Of a stretch of 10,454 nucleotides of DNA, positions 1 through 8,053 are shown in pieces; position 1 is the first letter of the stretch; every line of letters starts with the position of its first letter. Under the pieces are notes generated by a model. That model saw nothing but the letters and a program-made list of their open reading frames with translations, did no database searches and was not told where the DNA came from. This DNA comes from Nanobdellota archaeon. Lineage in GTDB: Archaea; Nanobdellota; Nanobdellia; Woesearchaeales; CG1-02-33-12. The translations under genes and the position numbers were made by a program. The stretch lies in assembly GCA_018901315.1 (NCBI GenBank), contig JAHIFA010000080.1:1-10454 (forward strand), read 5' to 3'.

Positions 1-2016
1 AAAAAAGGGAGCATTCCAAGAGAAAAATTAACTGCAAGGGAAATAGAAGAAATTAAAAAAGAGAGAAAAGAGCTTGAAAAAGAAAGGGATAGTATATACA
101 AAGATCTTGAAAAAATGAGAAGTAACAGCCAAAAATACTATGAAATTAAAACAAAATTATATGAAGGGGGTATGGAAGACCTGCTAGAACGCTTTCTTGA
201 TAGGCCTTTTTCACCTTTTCCTCAGATAAAAAGAGTAAGAATCAGCAAAGAGCAAGCAGAAGAAATACTGGGAACATACATTAACATAACAGAATCAGAG
301 ATAAAAAGATTAGATAGCATACTAAAACAAGAAAGGCCAGAGGCATTAATAGAAAAATATAAGGAATATCCAAAGGTTAAGAAACTTCTTGAGAAAATAG
401 TGCAGGATATAAAAGAAAATCCCCCAAAAAAGGCTTCACCTATAATGGGAATTGTCATACCAAGACAGGAAGAAGAAGAGGAAAAGCAATTAGAGAAATA
501 TAAATTAAATATGATAGTAAATAACAATGAGACAAAGGGATTGCCTGTTCAGTTCGTTGAAAATCCCACTATACAAAATATGATGGGTGATGTACAGCAT
601 GATCCCTATGGTTTAGGAGGTCACAAACCACATATGAGGGTAAAGGCAGGGAAACTGCCAAAAGCAAATGGAGGGATATTAATAACTGATGAATTAATAA
701 CTATCTTCAAAGATCCTGCTCTGAGTGATTATTTATTAACAGCACTTGAAGAAAAAAAAGTAAGAATAGGGGGAGGACACGGCCTTGTTAGTGGTGGTAC
801 ATCTGCAGGAATAGAGACAGAGCCTGTATTAGCAGGTTGCATAATAATTGGATGTGCAAATGTGGACATAAGGCAATACACATCACCAAAGATGTCCCGA
901 AGGTTCAAACATAAAATTCTTTTTGATGCAAATATGCTTAACACAAAAGAAAACCATATAGCATATGCCAACTTCATTGCCCATGAAGTTAATAATTATA
1001 ACAAAAATCCAGACAATAAGGAAAAAATACCTCACTTTGCACCAGATGGTGTTGCTACTATAATAGAGGAGGGAGCAAGATTTACAACAAGGTTTGGAAA
1101 TGCAAACAAGGAAAAATATTTAACAAATATCTTAGATCCTATGAAAGATATTGTACAAAGGGCTGGCTTGAAAGCAGTGGATGATAAAAACAATATTGTG
1201 AGAAAAAAACATGTTGAACAGGCTGCAGCTGATATAAGAAAGCCTGCCTTAAAAGAACAGATAGACTATGCTGAAAAAGTAAAAGATGGAACAATTGTCT
1301 TGCATACAAAAGATAAAGAGATTGGTTATGTTAATGGTTTGGTTGTTTATCCTGATCCCTTTAAAACAGAGTTTTTTGGTTTTCCTGCCCGCCTAGAGGC
1401 AACTGCCTCAGCAGGCAATAAGGGTTTAATCAGCATAACAAAGGAATCAAAGCTGAGCGGAGAGGTTTTTACAAAGAGTCATGAAGTGATTATTCGTTAT
1501 TTCAAGCAGAAGTATGAGCAAGATGCCCCTCAATTTTATGAGGCAGGACTTGACTTTAATCAGCTTTATAATCTGCTGGAAGGGGATTCTGCAAGCATAG
1601 CAACAGCAGTAGCATATCTGAGCTCATTTTCTAATATTTCTATAAAGCAAAATATTGCAGTAACAGGAAGCATGAACCAGAGAGGGGATGCGCAGGCAGT
1701 AGGAGGAATAAATGAAAAAATTGAGGGCTTTTACAGATTATGTAAGGAGCAGGGCCTAACAGGAGACCAGGGAGTAATAATACCAAAGGCAAATGAGCAG
1801 AGCTTGATGCTTGACAAGGAGCTAATAGATGATGTAAAAAAAGAAAGATTCCATATTTATGCTATTTCCAAGTTAGATGATGCATTGGAAATCTTGACAG
1901 ATGAATCTGCAGAAGAAGTACATAACAAAGTAAGAGGAAAACTTGAAAAATACAGCCAAGGACATATTAAAAGCGTTTATGATATATTAAAAGTGTTTAT
2001 CAGAGAGGATAATTAA
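1..2016 (+). CDS. Lon-family ATP-dependent protease, AAA_32/YcbZ-like, 5'-truncated by window edge
   Basis: This is the 3' portion of an ATP-dependent serine protease of the Lon family (S16). The frame is open from base 1, so the ATG at 115 is internal and the true start, with the Walker A motif, lies upstream of the window. In order it shows a charged coiled-coil-like segment (about 1-500), the conserved stretch around ETKGLPVQF and ENPTIQNMMGDV (about 530-590), a Walker B-like GGILITDE (670-693), a sensor region (GCANVDI), then the protease domain. The catalytic serine is in EGDSAS (codon 1588-1590) and the catalytic lysine in VGGINEKIEG (codon 1717-1719). These blocks resemble the soluble AAA_32/YcbZ-like Lon group (COG1067) more than membrane-anchored archaeal LonB, and no transmembrane segment is visible. 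It probably degrades damaged or regulatory proteins in the cytoplasm. The Lon assignment is secure; the subgroup is from remembered motif similarity. Confidence 0.9.
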   Translation, partial: KKGSIPREKLTAREIEEIKKERKELEKERDSIYKDLEKMRSNSQKYYEIKTKLYEGGMEDLLERFLDRPFSPFPQIKRVRISKEQAEEILGTYINITESEIKRLDSILKQERPEALIEKYKEYPKVKKLLEKIVQDIKENPPKKASPIMGIVIPRQEEEEEKQLEKYKLNMIVNNNETKGLPVQFVENPTIQNMMGDVQHDPYGLGGHKPHMRVKAGKLPKANGGILITDELITIFKDPALSDYLLTALEEKKVRIGGGHGLVSGGTSAGIETEPVLAGCIIIGCANVDIRQYTSPKMSRRFKHKILFDANMLNTKENHIAYANFIAHEVNNYNKNPDNKEKIPHFAPDGVATIIEEGARFTTRFGNANKEKYLTNILDPMKDIVQRAGLKAVDDKNNIVRKKHVEQAAADIRKPALKEQIDYAEKVKDGTIVLHTKDKEIGYVNGLVVYPDPFKTEFFGFPARLEATASAGNKGLISITKESKLSGEVFTKSHEVIIRYFKQKYEQDAPQFYEAGLDFNQLYNLLEGDSASIATAVAYLSSFSNISIKQNIAVTGSMNQRGDAQAVGGINEKIEGFYRLCKEQGLTGDQGVIIPKANEQSLMLDKELIDDVKKERFHIYAISKLDDALEILTDESAEEVHNKVRGKLEKYSQGHIKSVYDILKVFIREDN

Positions 2017-2039
2017 AAGGCCACAAAGATTATGAAGAA

Positions 2040-2061
2040 AGGATGAAACTAAAAGCATCCT
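2040..2061 (+). terminator. Possible hairpin terminator after the Lon gene
   Basis: AGGATG at 2040-2045 and CATCCT at 2056-2061 form a perfect 6-bp stem with a 10-base A-rich loop. A pyrimidine-rich stretch (2061-2079) ending in TTTT follows. It sits 24 bases after the Lon stop and before the next promoter. The stem is short and the T-run is not immediate, so it may be chance. Confidence 0.3.
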
Positions 2062-2100
2062 AATTCTACTACTACTTTTAAATGATTATAAAATCAAAAA

Positions 2101-2110
2101 CTTTAAATAG
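2101..2110 (+). promoter_or_regulatory. TATA box of the MutS-like gene
   Basis: CTTTAAATAG begins about 35 bases before the ATG at 2136. It is nearly the same as CTTTAAATAA in front of the PINA-like gene (3708-3717). The spacing implies transcription starting close to 2136 and so favours that ATG over the in-frame ATG at 2082, which lies upstream of the box. Confidence 0.55.
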
Positions 2111-2135
2111 ATACTGTATTCTTGCAATAACTAAA

Positions 2136-3677
2136 ATGTCAATTGAGTATGAAATAAATAATAAAGATGTAAGAACAATATACGATTTAGATATAACAAA
2201 ATTTATAGATGAATTTCTTTCACCTCATAACATAAAAGACTCTATTGGTTTTATGAGTATGGAACTTATAACTCTAAAAAATGGAGAAGAGCTAAAGACT
2301 TACCGTAAAACTGTTCAAGAATTAGTTGAAAAACCCAACTTAAAACAAACTATAGAAAATCTTGTTTTAAATGATTATAAATTAAAATCTCTGAATGATG
2401 AAAGAGAAGAGATGCTTGGAACAAATATCCCTATAAAACTTAAAAAGGGTCTTTTATATCTGAGTAAAGACAACATTCATAAACTTATTTCAATAGATTA
2501 TAATATCCTAAAATTTTATTGTGATTTAATTGATAAAACCCAGAAGATTGAAAGTGAATCAAAATTTCTTCAAAAAATTAAGGAAGAAGGAAAAAATATA
2601 ACTGATGATGAATATTATCAAGCCTCAAAAAGAGCAGTTGATATGATAGAAAATTTTGGGGAAGCAAAGCTAAATGTTTTCTATGATTATTTTGATAATG
2701 TAAAAAATGTATATAGTTTAGGGTTTAATCCTAAAGAAAGAAAAATCAGTGAAGTTTTTGGTAAATATTGGAAAAAAGTCAGGCAGATTTATCACTCTAT
2801 TGAATTTATATCCTCTTTTTTTCCTTCTCGTAAAGAAAGATTTTATGCAGATTCTCTTGAATTCTTGGTAGAAAAGAACTTGCTTTATATAGAAAAAGTT
2901 CTTGAATACAGGAAAAAAATGGATTTTTTCCTGGGAGCAACAAGATATATAGAAAAAATTAAATCAACTGGCATACCACTTACATACCCTTCTTTTACCG
3001 AAAAAGAAGGATTTTTGTTCAAGGAGTTATATAACCCCCTTTTATTATTGCAAAGAGGTATTAAAAAGAAAGAGGATATTATTCCTAATGATGTTAATTC
3101 AAATACAAAACAAAATGTAGCAATTATTACAGGACCAAATAATACTGGCAAAACAATATATGTGAAATCAATTGGTCTTGCCTATGCACTTGCCCAAAAT
3201 GGTTTTCCAGTTCCAGCACAAAATGCTCAGCTTATTGAACTTAATGACATGTACACACAATTTATTCATCCTGAAGATATAAGATTGGGTGAAGGATCAT
3301 ACAGAGATGAATTAAGAAGGGTTAAAGAATTATTTCAAAATGCTACTGCAAAAGCTTTGCTGATAGCAGATGAACCAATCAGGGGGACTTCACCAGAAGC
3401 TGCTGAGGAAATGAATTTACGATTTATTAAGGGTTTTATAAAACTGAAAGCCCCAACTTTTCTTACAACACACCTTCATAATGTTTCAAAGAAGGTAGAT
3501 GATTGGGAAGGGGTAAGAAATTTACAGACAGAAGTGAATTTAGATGGAAAAGAAATTAAACCTACTTATAAAATAAAACCAGGAAAGGCAAAAGGAAGTT
3601 ATGGAGTTGAAATTGCTGATCAATTTGGTCTTAGTGAAGCTGATATAAATAATCTAATAAATCAAAAGACCAAATAA
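2136..3677 (+). CDS. MutS-family ATPase without mismatch-recognition or Smr domain
   Basis: The C-terminal part is a MutS-type (domain V) ABC ATPase: P-loop GPNNTGKT (residues 333-340 from the 2136 start), a signature-like segment GEGSYRDELRRVKELF, Walker B ALLIADEP (D412, E413) followed by RGTSPEAAEE, and a TTHLHN histidine near 446. The roughly 330 residues before it are mainly helical and charged, and look like the MutS core/lever and clamp. No N-terminal mismatch-binding domain with the usual Phe-X-Glu motif is apparent. The protein stops soon after the ATPase, so there is no Smr nuclease domain as in MutS2. The start at 2136 (513 aa) is chosen because a TATA box lies at 2101; an extended form from 2082 would be 531 aa. 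MutS relatives of this kind act as ATP-driven DNA clamps in repair or recombination, but the substrate here is unknown. By eye it is even more AT-biased than its neighbours. ATPase assignment is secure, the function open. Confidence 0.85.
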   Translation: MSIEYEINNKDVRTIYDLDITKFIDEFLSPHNIKDSIGFMSMELITLKNGEELKTYRKTVQELVEKPNLKQTIENLVLNDYKLKSLNDEREEMLGTNIPIKLKKGLLYLSKDNIHKLISIDYNILKFYCDLIDKTQKIESESKFLQKIKEEGKNITDDEYYQASKRAVDMIENFGEAKLNVFYDYFDNVKNVYSLGFNPKERKISEVFGKYWKKVRQIYHSIEFISSFFPSRKERFYADSLEFLVEKNLLYIEKVLEYRKKMDFFLGATRYIEKIKSTGIPLTYPSFTEKEGFLFKELYNPLLLLQRGIKKKEDIIPNDVNSNTKQNVAIITGPNNTGKTIYVKSIGLAYALAQNGFPVPAQNAQLIELNDMYTQFIHPEDIRLGEGSYRDELRRVKELFQNATAKALLIADEPIRGTSPEAAEEMNLRFIKGFIKLKAPTFLTTHLHNVSKKVDDWEGVRNLQTEVNLDGKEIKPTYKIKPGKAKGSYGVEIADQFGLSEADINNLINQKTK

Positions 3678-3707
3678 ATTATTAATCCTATTTTGATATA
3701 ACAAAAC

Positions 3708-3717
3708 CTTTAAATAA
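3708..3717 (+). promoter_or_regulatory. TATA box of the PINA-like gene
   Basis: CTTTAAATAA starts 28 bases before the ATG at 3736. With archaeal TATA-to-start-site spacing, transcription would begin at or next to the ATG, giving a leaderless mRNA. No Shine-Dalgarno sequence precedes the ATG, which agrees. Confidence 0.65.
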
Positions 3718-3735
3718 CTTAAACTTGTTCTTACT

Positions 3736-5565
3736 ATGAATATGAAGAAAAAAACAATTAATAATGTTGAGAAGCTTGTGCCTGACACATCTGTTATAAT
3801 AGAGGGCCTTGTCTCAGACAGAATAAAAAAGAAAGAGATAGTTCCAAAATCAGTTGTAATACATGAGGCAGTTCTTGCAGAACTTGAGCATCAGGCAAAT
3901 CAGAATAAGGAAACAGGAGTTATTGGCCTTGAAGAAATTAACAAAATAAGAGAGCTTTCAAAAAAACTTGAATTTAATCTCGAGTTCTCTGGAAAAAGGC
4001 CCAATGCTTATGAAATAAAATATGCGCGCCTTGGCGAGATAGACTCATTGATAAGAGAGCTTGCTTATAATGAAAGTGCAAGCTTAATGACTTCTGACAA
4101 AACCCAGGCAATGGTTGCAGAGGCAAAGGGAATTCATGTTATATTTATTGAGATAAAAAAGCTTTTCAAGAAGCTAAAGCTTGAGAAGTTCTTTGATGAA
4201 ACAACAATGAGTGTACATCTCAGGGAGAATGTTGTTCCATATGCAAAAAAAGGAACCCCTGGAAAATGGAAATTTGTTGCTGTTGAAGATACAAAACTAA
4301 CAAGAAAGGATATAACGGATATAAGCCATGAGATAATTGAGGAATCAACCATAGCAAGAGATGCTTTTATAGAGATAGAAAGAGCTGGCTCAACAATAGC
4401 CCAGATTGGAAAGTTCAGGATTGTTATAACAAAGCCGCCATTTTCAGACGGCTGGGAAATAACAGCTGTCAGGCCTGTCAAGACACTTTCATTAGAGGAT
4501 TACAAGCTTTCTGATAAATTAAAGCAAAGAATTTCAGAGCAGGCAGAGGGAATTTTAATTGCCGGCTCTCCGGGAATGGGAAAATCAACCTTTGCACAGG
4601 CACTTGCACAATTTTATGCTGGTACGGGTAAGATTGTAAAGACAATAGAAGCTCCCCGTGATTTAGTGTTGCCAGATAATATAACACAGTATGCAATTTC
4701 TCACGGAAGTTCCCAGGAAATCCATGATGTCCTTCTTTTGTCAAGGCCAGACTATACAATTTTTGATGAGATGAGAAACACATCTGATTTCCAGCTTTTT
4801 GCTGACTTAAGATTATCTGGAATTGGACTTGCAGGAGTTGTCCATGCAACAAATCCAATAGATGCTATCCAGCGCTTTGTTGGAAGAATTGAACTGGGAG
4901 TTATACCCCAGGTTATAGATACTGTAATATTTATAAAAGATGGTTTTGTTGATGAGGTTTTAAGCCTGAAGATGGTTGTCAAGGTGCCGACAGGAATGAC
5001 AGAGGCTGACTTGGCAAGGCCAGTTGTTATTGTGAATGACTTTGAGACAAATAAATTAGAATATGAGCTTTACTCTTATGGCGAGGAAACAGTTGTTGTT
5101 CCGGTTATATCTAACCATAAAACGCCTACAAATAAGCTTGCTGAAAAAACAATAAAAGATGCGTTCAGGCATTATTCTGAAGAGGTTAAAGTTGATGTTG
5201 TATCAGAGAATAAATGTGTTGTATATGTTCCTGAAAGCAATATTGCCAAAATCATAGGAAGGCAGGGCAAGAATATTGATGAGATTGAAAAAAGGCTTGG
5301 AATAAGCATAGACATTAAAGAGCTTGATAAGAAAACACAAGGCCAATCCATAGAATTTAACACAGAGATAAAAAAGAAAAACATTATTTTCTATCTTGAT
5401 ATGCAGTTCAAGGATAAGAACATAGGCATATACATAAATGATGATTATCTCTTGACAGCAAAGTCAGGCAAGAGCGGCCTAATAAAAATAAAAAAGAACA
5501 ACAAGATAGCAAGAATACTTGTTGATGCCATTAACTCTGGCGAAAAGATTAAGCTTATGCTGTAA
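3736..5565 (+). CDS. PIN domain-ATPase-KH protein (PINA / PilT-like ATPase family, COG1855-type)
   Basis: Three modules are visible. Residues 13-140 form a PIN nuclease-like domain with acidic residues D17 (VPDTSVI), E44/E49, D103 and D121 (TSDKTQ). Residues about 240-410 form a PilT/VirB11-like hexameric ATPase with Walker A GSPGMGKS (277-284), Walker B PDYTIFDEMR (D344, E345) and a conserved histidine in GVVHATNP. Residues 493-530 form a KH domain with its GRQG loop (508-511). A short basic tail ends at 609. This order is the standard archaeal family. I recall the Sulfolobus member, PINA, as a hexameric ATPase promoting Holliday junction migration and partnering Hjc and Hjm, so a recombination or fork-repair role is likely. 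The gene has its own promoter and lies just after the MutS-like ATPase. A second in-frame ATG at 3742 is possible. No transmembrane segment or pilus partner is present, so a pilus-motor role is unlikely. Confidence 0.9.
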   Translation: MNMKKKTINNVEKLVPDTSVIIEGLVSDRIKKKEIVPKSVVIHEAVLAELEHQANQNKETGVIGLEEINKIRELSKKLEFNLEFSGKRPNAYEIKYARLGEIDSLIRELAYNESASLMTSDKTQAMVAEAKGIHVIFIEIKKLFKKLKLEKFFDETTMSVHLRENVVPYAKKGTPGKWKFVAVEDTKLTRKDITDISHEIIEESTIARDAFIEIERAGSTIAQIGKFRIVITKPPFSDGWEITAVRPVKTLSLEDYKLSDKLKQRISEQAEGILIAGSPGMGKSTFAQALAQFYAGTGKIVKTIEAPRDLVLPDNITQYAISHGSSQEIHDVLLLSRPDYTIFDEMRNTSDFQLFADLRLSGIGLAGVVHATNPIDAIQRFVGRIELGVIPQVIDTVIFIKDGFVDEVLSLKMVVKVPTGMTEADLARPVVIVNDFETNKLEYELYSYGEETVVVPVISNHKTPTNKLAEKTIKDAFRHYSEEVKVDVVSENKCVVYVPESNIAKIIGRQGKNIDEIEKRLGISIDIKELDKKTQGQSIEFNTEIKKKNIIFYLDMQFKDKNIGIYINDDYLLTAKSGKSGLIKIKKNNKIARILVDAINSGEKIKLML

Positions 5566-5568
5566 GTA

Positions 5569-5589
5569 TATTTCTTTGTTTATTATTTA
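5569..5589 (+). terminator. T-rich tract after the PINA-like gene
   Basis: The bases just after the stop codon are T-rich (tatttctttgtttattattt). Archaeal RNA polymerase can terminate at such tracts without a hairpin, and none is visible here. The call rests on position and composition only. Confidence 0.35.
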
Positions 5590-5603
5590 AAAAAAACAAA
5601 ACA

Positions 5604-5639
5604 TTAATATATATTCAATAGATTAATCTATCTAAATAA
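5604..5639 (+). promoter_or_regulatory. serS promoter region with two candidate TATA boxes around a palindrome
   Basis: Two boxes are possible: TTAATATATATTC (5604-5616), which would give a leader of roughly 25 bases containing AAGGTG (5646-5651) as a Shine-Dalgarno, or CTAAATAA (5632-5639), which would give a leaderless message from the ATG at 5657. Between them lies the 14-bp perfect palindrome ATAGATTAATCTAT (5618-5631). Confidence 0.45.
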
Positions 5640-5656
5640 GCTTATAAGGTGTGTAA

Positions 5657-6937
5657 ATGCTCGGAATAAAATTTATCAGGGAAAATCCTGATTTAGTTAA
5701 GAAAGACCTGAAAAAAAGGCATGAGAAAGAAATGATTGCATGGGTAGATGACCTGCTGAAAAAAGATGAGGAATACAGGAAATCATTGCAGGAATCTCAG
5801 AATCTTAGGGCAAATAGAAACAAGGCAACCCTTGAGATAAATGAGATGAAAAAGCAGGGAAAGAATATCTCAGCAAAAATAAAAGAAATAAAGGAATTGC
5901 CATCCAAAATAAAGAATATAGAGGAAAAGCAAAAAGAACTGAAGGAAAAAATAAACTATTATCTTATGAGGATTCCAAACATACTGCATGAGTCAGTTCC
6001 ATTTGGAAAGGATGATAGTGATAATCTTGTTGTAAGGGAGGTTGGCAAAAAAAAGAAATTTGATTTCAAGCTAAAATCTCATGGAGAGATGATTGAAGAT
6101 TTAAATGGCGGTGATTTTAACAGGGCAGTGAAAACTGCTGGAGCTGGATTTTATTATCTTAAAGGGAAAATAGCACTGCTTGATCTTGCATTGCAGCGTT
6201 ATGCAATTGACCTGCTTGTCAAACGTGGCTATACTCTTGTTGAGCCGCCTTTCCTTATGAACAGGAAAGCGTATGAAGGCGTAACTTCTTTAGCAGACTT
6301 TGAGAATGTCATGTACAAGATTGATGGTGAAGAACTTTACCTTATTGCAACATCAGAGCATCCAATGGGAGCAATGTTCATGAATGAGGTTTTGAAAGAA
6401 TCAGAAATTCCAATTAAGTTCTGCGGTGTTTCTGCATGCTTTAGAAAAGAGATTGGCTCCCATGGAATTGACACAAGAGGAACATTCAGGGTTCACCAGT
6501 TCAGCAAGATAGAGCAGTTCATATTCTGCAGGCCAGAGCAGAGCTGGAAATTCCATGAGGAAATCCAGAAAAATGCAGAGGATTTATATAAAGGCCTAAA
6601 AATCCCTTACAGGGTTGTGAATGTCTGCACAGGAGACATTGGAATTATTGCAGCAAAAAAATATGATTTAGAGGCATGGTCACCAAGAGAAAAAAAGTAT
6701 TTTGAGGTTGGCTCTAACTCAAACTGCACAGCTTACCAGGCAACACGGCTTAATATAAAATATGAAAAAAAGAATGGAGAAAGAGAATTTATTCATACTT
6801 TAAACAACACTGCAATTGCGACTTCAAGGGCCTTAAGGGCAGTACTTGAGAACTACCAGAACAAGGACGGCTCGCTCACAATACCAAAAATCTTAGTTCC
6901 ATACATGAACGGGATAACTAAAATAGAAAAAGAATAA
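5657..6937 (+). CDS. serS: Seryl-tRNA synthetase, bacterial-type class II
   Basis: The enzyme charges tRNA-Ser with serine (and tRNA-Sec in organisms that have it) through seryl-adenylate. Residues about 25-105 form the long antiparallel coiled-coil arm that grips the long variable arm of tRNA-Ser. The class II core follows: motif 1 around VEPPFLM (195-201), the serine-pocket TSE (232-234), motif 2 beginning FRKE (262-265) and running through DTRGTFRVHQFSKIE, the EVGSNSNCTAYQATR block (350-364), and motif 3 NNTAIATSRALRAVLENYQ (383-401) with R391. Its 426 residues are normal for the canonical SerRS rather than the rare methanogen type. The ATG at 5657 starts the conserved MLGIKFIRENPDLV N-terminus. 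It appears complete, with every key motif present, and is transcribed from its own promoter. Confidence 0.97.
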   Translation: MLGIKFIRENPDLVKKDLKKRHEKEMIAWVDDLLKKDEEYRKSLQESQNLRANRNKATLEINEMKKQGKNISAKIKEIKELPSKIKNIEEKQKELKEKINYYLMRIPNILHESVPFGKDDSDNLVVREVGKKKKFDFKLKSHGEMIEDLNGGDFNRAVKTAGAGFYYLKGKIALLDLALQRYAIDLLVKRGYTLVEPPFLMNRKAYEGVTSLADFENVMYKIDGEELYLIATSEHPMGAMFMNEVLKESEIPIKFCGVSACFRKEIGSHGIDTRGTFRVHQFSKIEQFIFCRPEQSWKFHEEIQKNAEDLYKGLKIPYRVVNVCTGDIGIIAAKKYDLEAWSPREKKYFEVGSNSNCTAYQATRLNIKYEKKNGEREFIHTLNNTAIATSRALRAVLENYQNKDGSLTIPKILVPYMNGITKIEKE

Positions 6938-6949
6938 CTAATCAAAAAC

Positions 6950-6958
6950 TATATAAAT
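6950..6958 (+). promoter_or_regulatory. TATA box of cdc6
   Basis: TATATAAAT lies 30 bases before the ATG at 6980, so the mRNA is probably leaderless. The T-rich segment between box and ATG (6959-6979) could also terminate serS transcripts. Confidence 0.65.
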
Positions 6959-6979
6959 CTCTTTCTTTTATTTTGTTTT

Positions 6980-8053
6980 ATGGGAATGTTTAAGGATATA
7001 CTAAAGTCAGATGAATCCCTTTTTAAGAATTCTGTTGTCCTCGACTATGACTACATGCCTAAGATTATGAAGTATAGGGAGGGCGAACAGCAGCAGATGG
7101 CCTCATGCATAAAGCCGTTGTTTCAGAAAAGAAATGGCCGCAACCTTTTCATATACGGCAAGCCAGGCATAGGAAAAACACTTGCATGCAAGAACGTTTT
7201 AAAGGAACTTGAACAGGAATCAGATGAAATATTTCCAATCTACATAAACTGCTGGCAAAAGAACACAAGCTTCAAGATATTAATTGAGATATGCAGCCTT
7301 CTTGGTTACAAGCTAACTCACAACAAAAAAACATGCGAGCTTTTTAATATTGTCAAGGGCATATTAAACAAAAAATCAGTTATTTTTGTATTTGACGAAG
7401 CAGACAAGCTTGATGACTTTGATTTTCTTTATTCAATACTTGAGGAGATTTATCGCAAGTCAATATTCCTCATAAACAACGACAGCTCCTGGCTTTCGGA
7501 GATTGAAGACAGAATAAAATCAAGATTGATGCCCGAGATGCTTGAGTTTAGGCCATACGATGGAATAGAAACAGATGGCATAATAAGAGAAAGAATAGAA
7601 TATGCATTCTTTGAAAATGTCTGGCAGGAAGAGGCAATTGAATTGGCTGTTGAGAAAACATTTGAGTTAGGTGATATACGGTCTGGCCTTTATCTTTTAA
7701 GGGAAGCAGGAAATGCAGCAGAGGACCGCTCTTCAAGAAAAATAACCCTTGATGATGTAAAAAAAGCACTTGATAAACTTCCTGAATTTAGCTCAAAAAA
7801 AACCAATGAGCTTGATGAAGATAAGAAATTCATACTTGAAATAATAAAGAAGAACTCAGGAGAAAAGATAGGTGAAATCTACAAGGCTTATCAGGAAGCA
7901 AACGGAAAAGCCGTCTATAAAACATTTCAGAGGAAAATAGCAAAGCTTGAGAAGGATAACTTCATATCAACAGAAAAAATAACTGGAGGAAAAGAAGGCA
8001 AGACAACAATAATAAGCATAAAAAACATAACAAAAAAGATTACTGATTTCTAA
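6980..8053 (+). CDS. cdc6: Orc1/Cdc6-family replication initiator (AAA+ ATPase with winged helix)
   Basis: This is an archaeal Orc1/Cdc6 protein, which binds origin repeats and loads the MCM helicase. An N-terminal YMPKIMKYRE segment is the usual lead-in. The AAA+ domain carries Walker A GKPGIGKT (60-67), Walker B FVFDEAD (136-142), sensor 1 in FLINND (N167), the box VII arginine region EDRIKSRL (176-183) and sensor 2 GDIRSGLYLLREAG (R234). Residues about 280-350 form a winged-helix DNA-binding domain. At 357 residues it is somewhat shorter than common homologues near 400, but no motif is missing. It has its own promoter. Its stop overlaps that of the acylphosphatase by four bases, in convergent orientation. 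ORB-like repeats lie about 310-390 bases downstream, beyond the acylphosphatase. The family call is firm; whether it is the main initiator cannot be judged here. Confidence 0.92.
   Translation: MGMFKDILKSDESLFKNSVVLDYDYMPKIMKYREGEQQQMASCIKPLFQKRNGRNLFIYGKPGIGKTLACKNVLKELEQESDEIFPIYINCWQKNTSFKILIEICSLLGYKLTHNKKTCELFNIVKGILNKKSVIFVFDEADKLDDFDFLYSILEEIYRKSIFLINNDSSWLSEIEDRIKSRLMPEMLEFRPYDGIETDGIIRERIEYAFFENVWQEEAIELAVEKTFELGDIRSGLYLLREAGNAAEDRSSRKITLDDVKKALDKLPEFSSKKTNELDEDKKFILEIIKKNSGEKIGEIYKAYQEANGKAVYKTFQRKIAKLEKDNFISTEKITGGKEGKTTIISIKNITKKITDF

Noticed and set aside
115..117. ATG as start of the Lon gene
   Set aside because: The frame is open without a stop back to base 1 and encodes coiled-coil-like residues continuous with the protein, and Walker A is missing; the gene begins upstream.
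2076..2381. 17-base direct repeat TTTTAAATGATTATAAA (2076-2092 and 2365-2381)
   Set aside because: Almost pure A/T, one copy intergenic and one within the MutS-like gene in a different frame; most likely chance in AT-rich DNA.
4134..4982. Long - strand ORFs opposite the PINA-like gene
   Set aside because: They are antisense to a strongly conserved coding region and show no recognisable motif, promoter or ribosome binding site.
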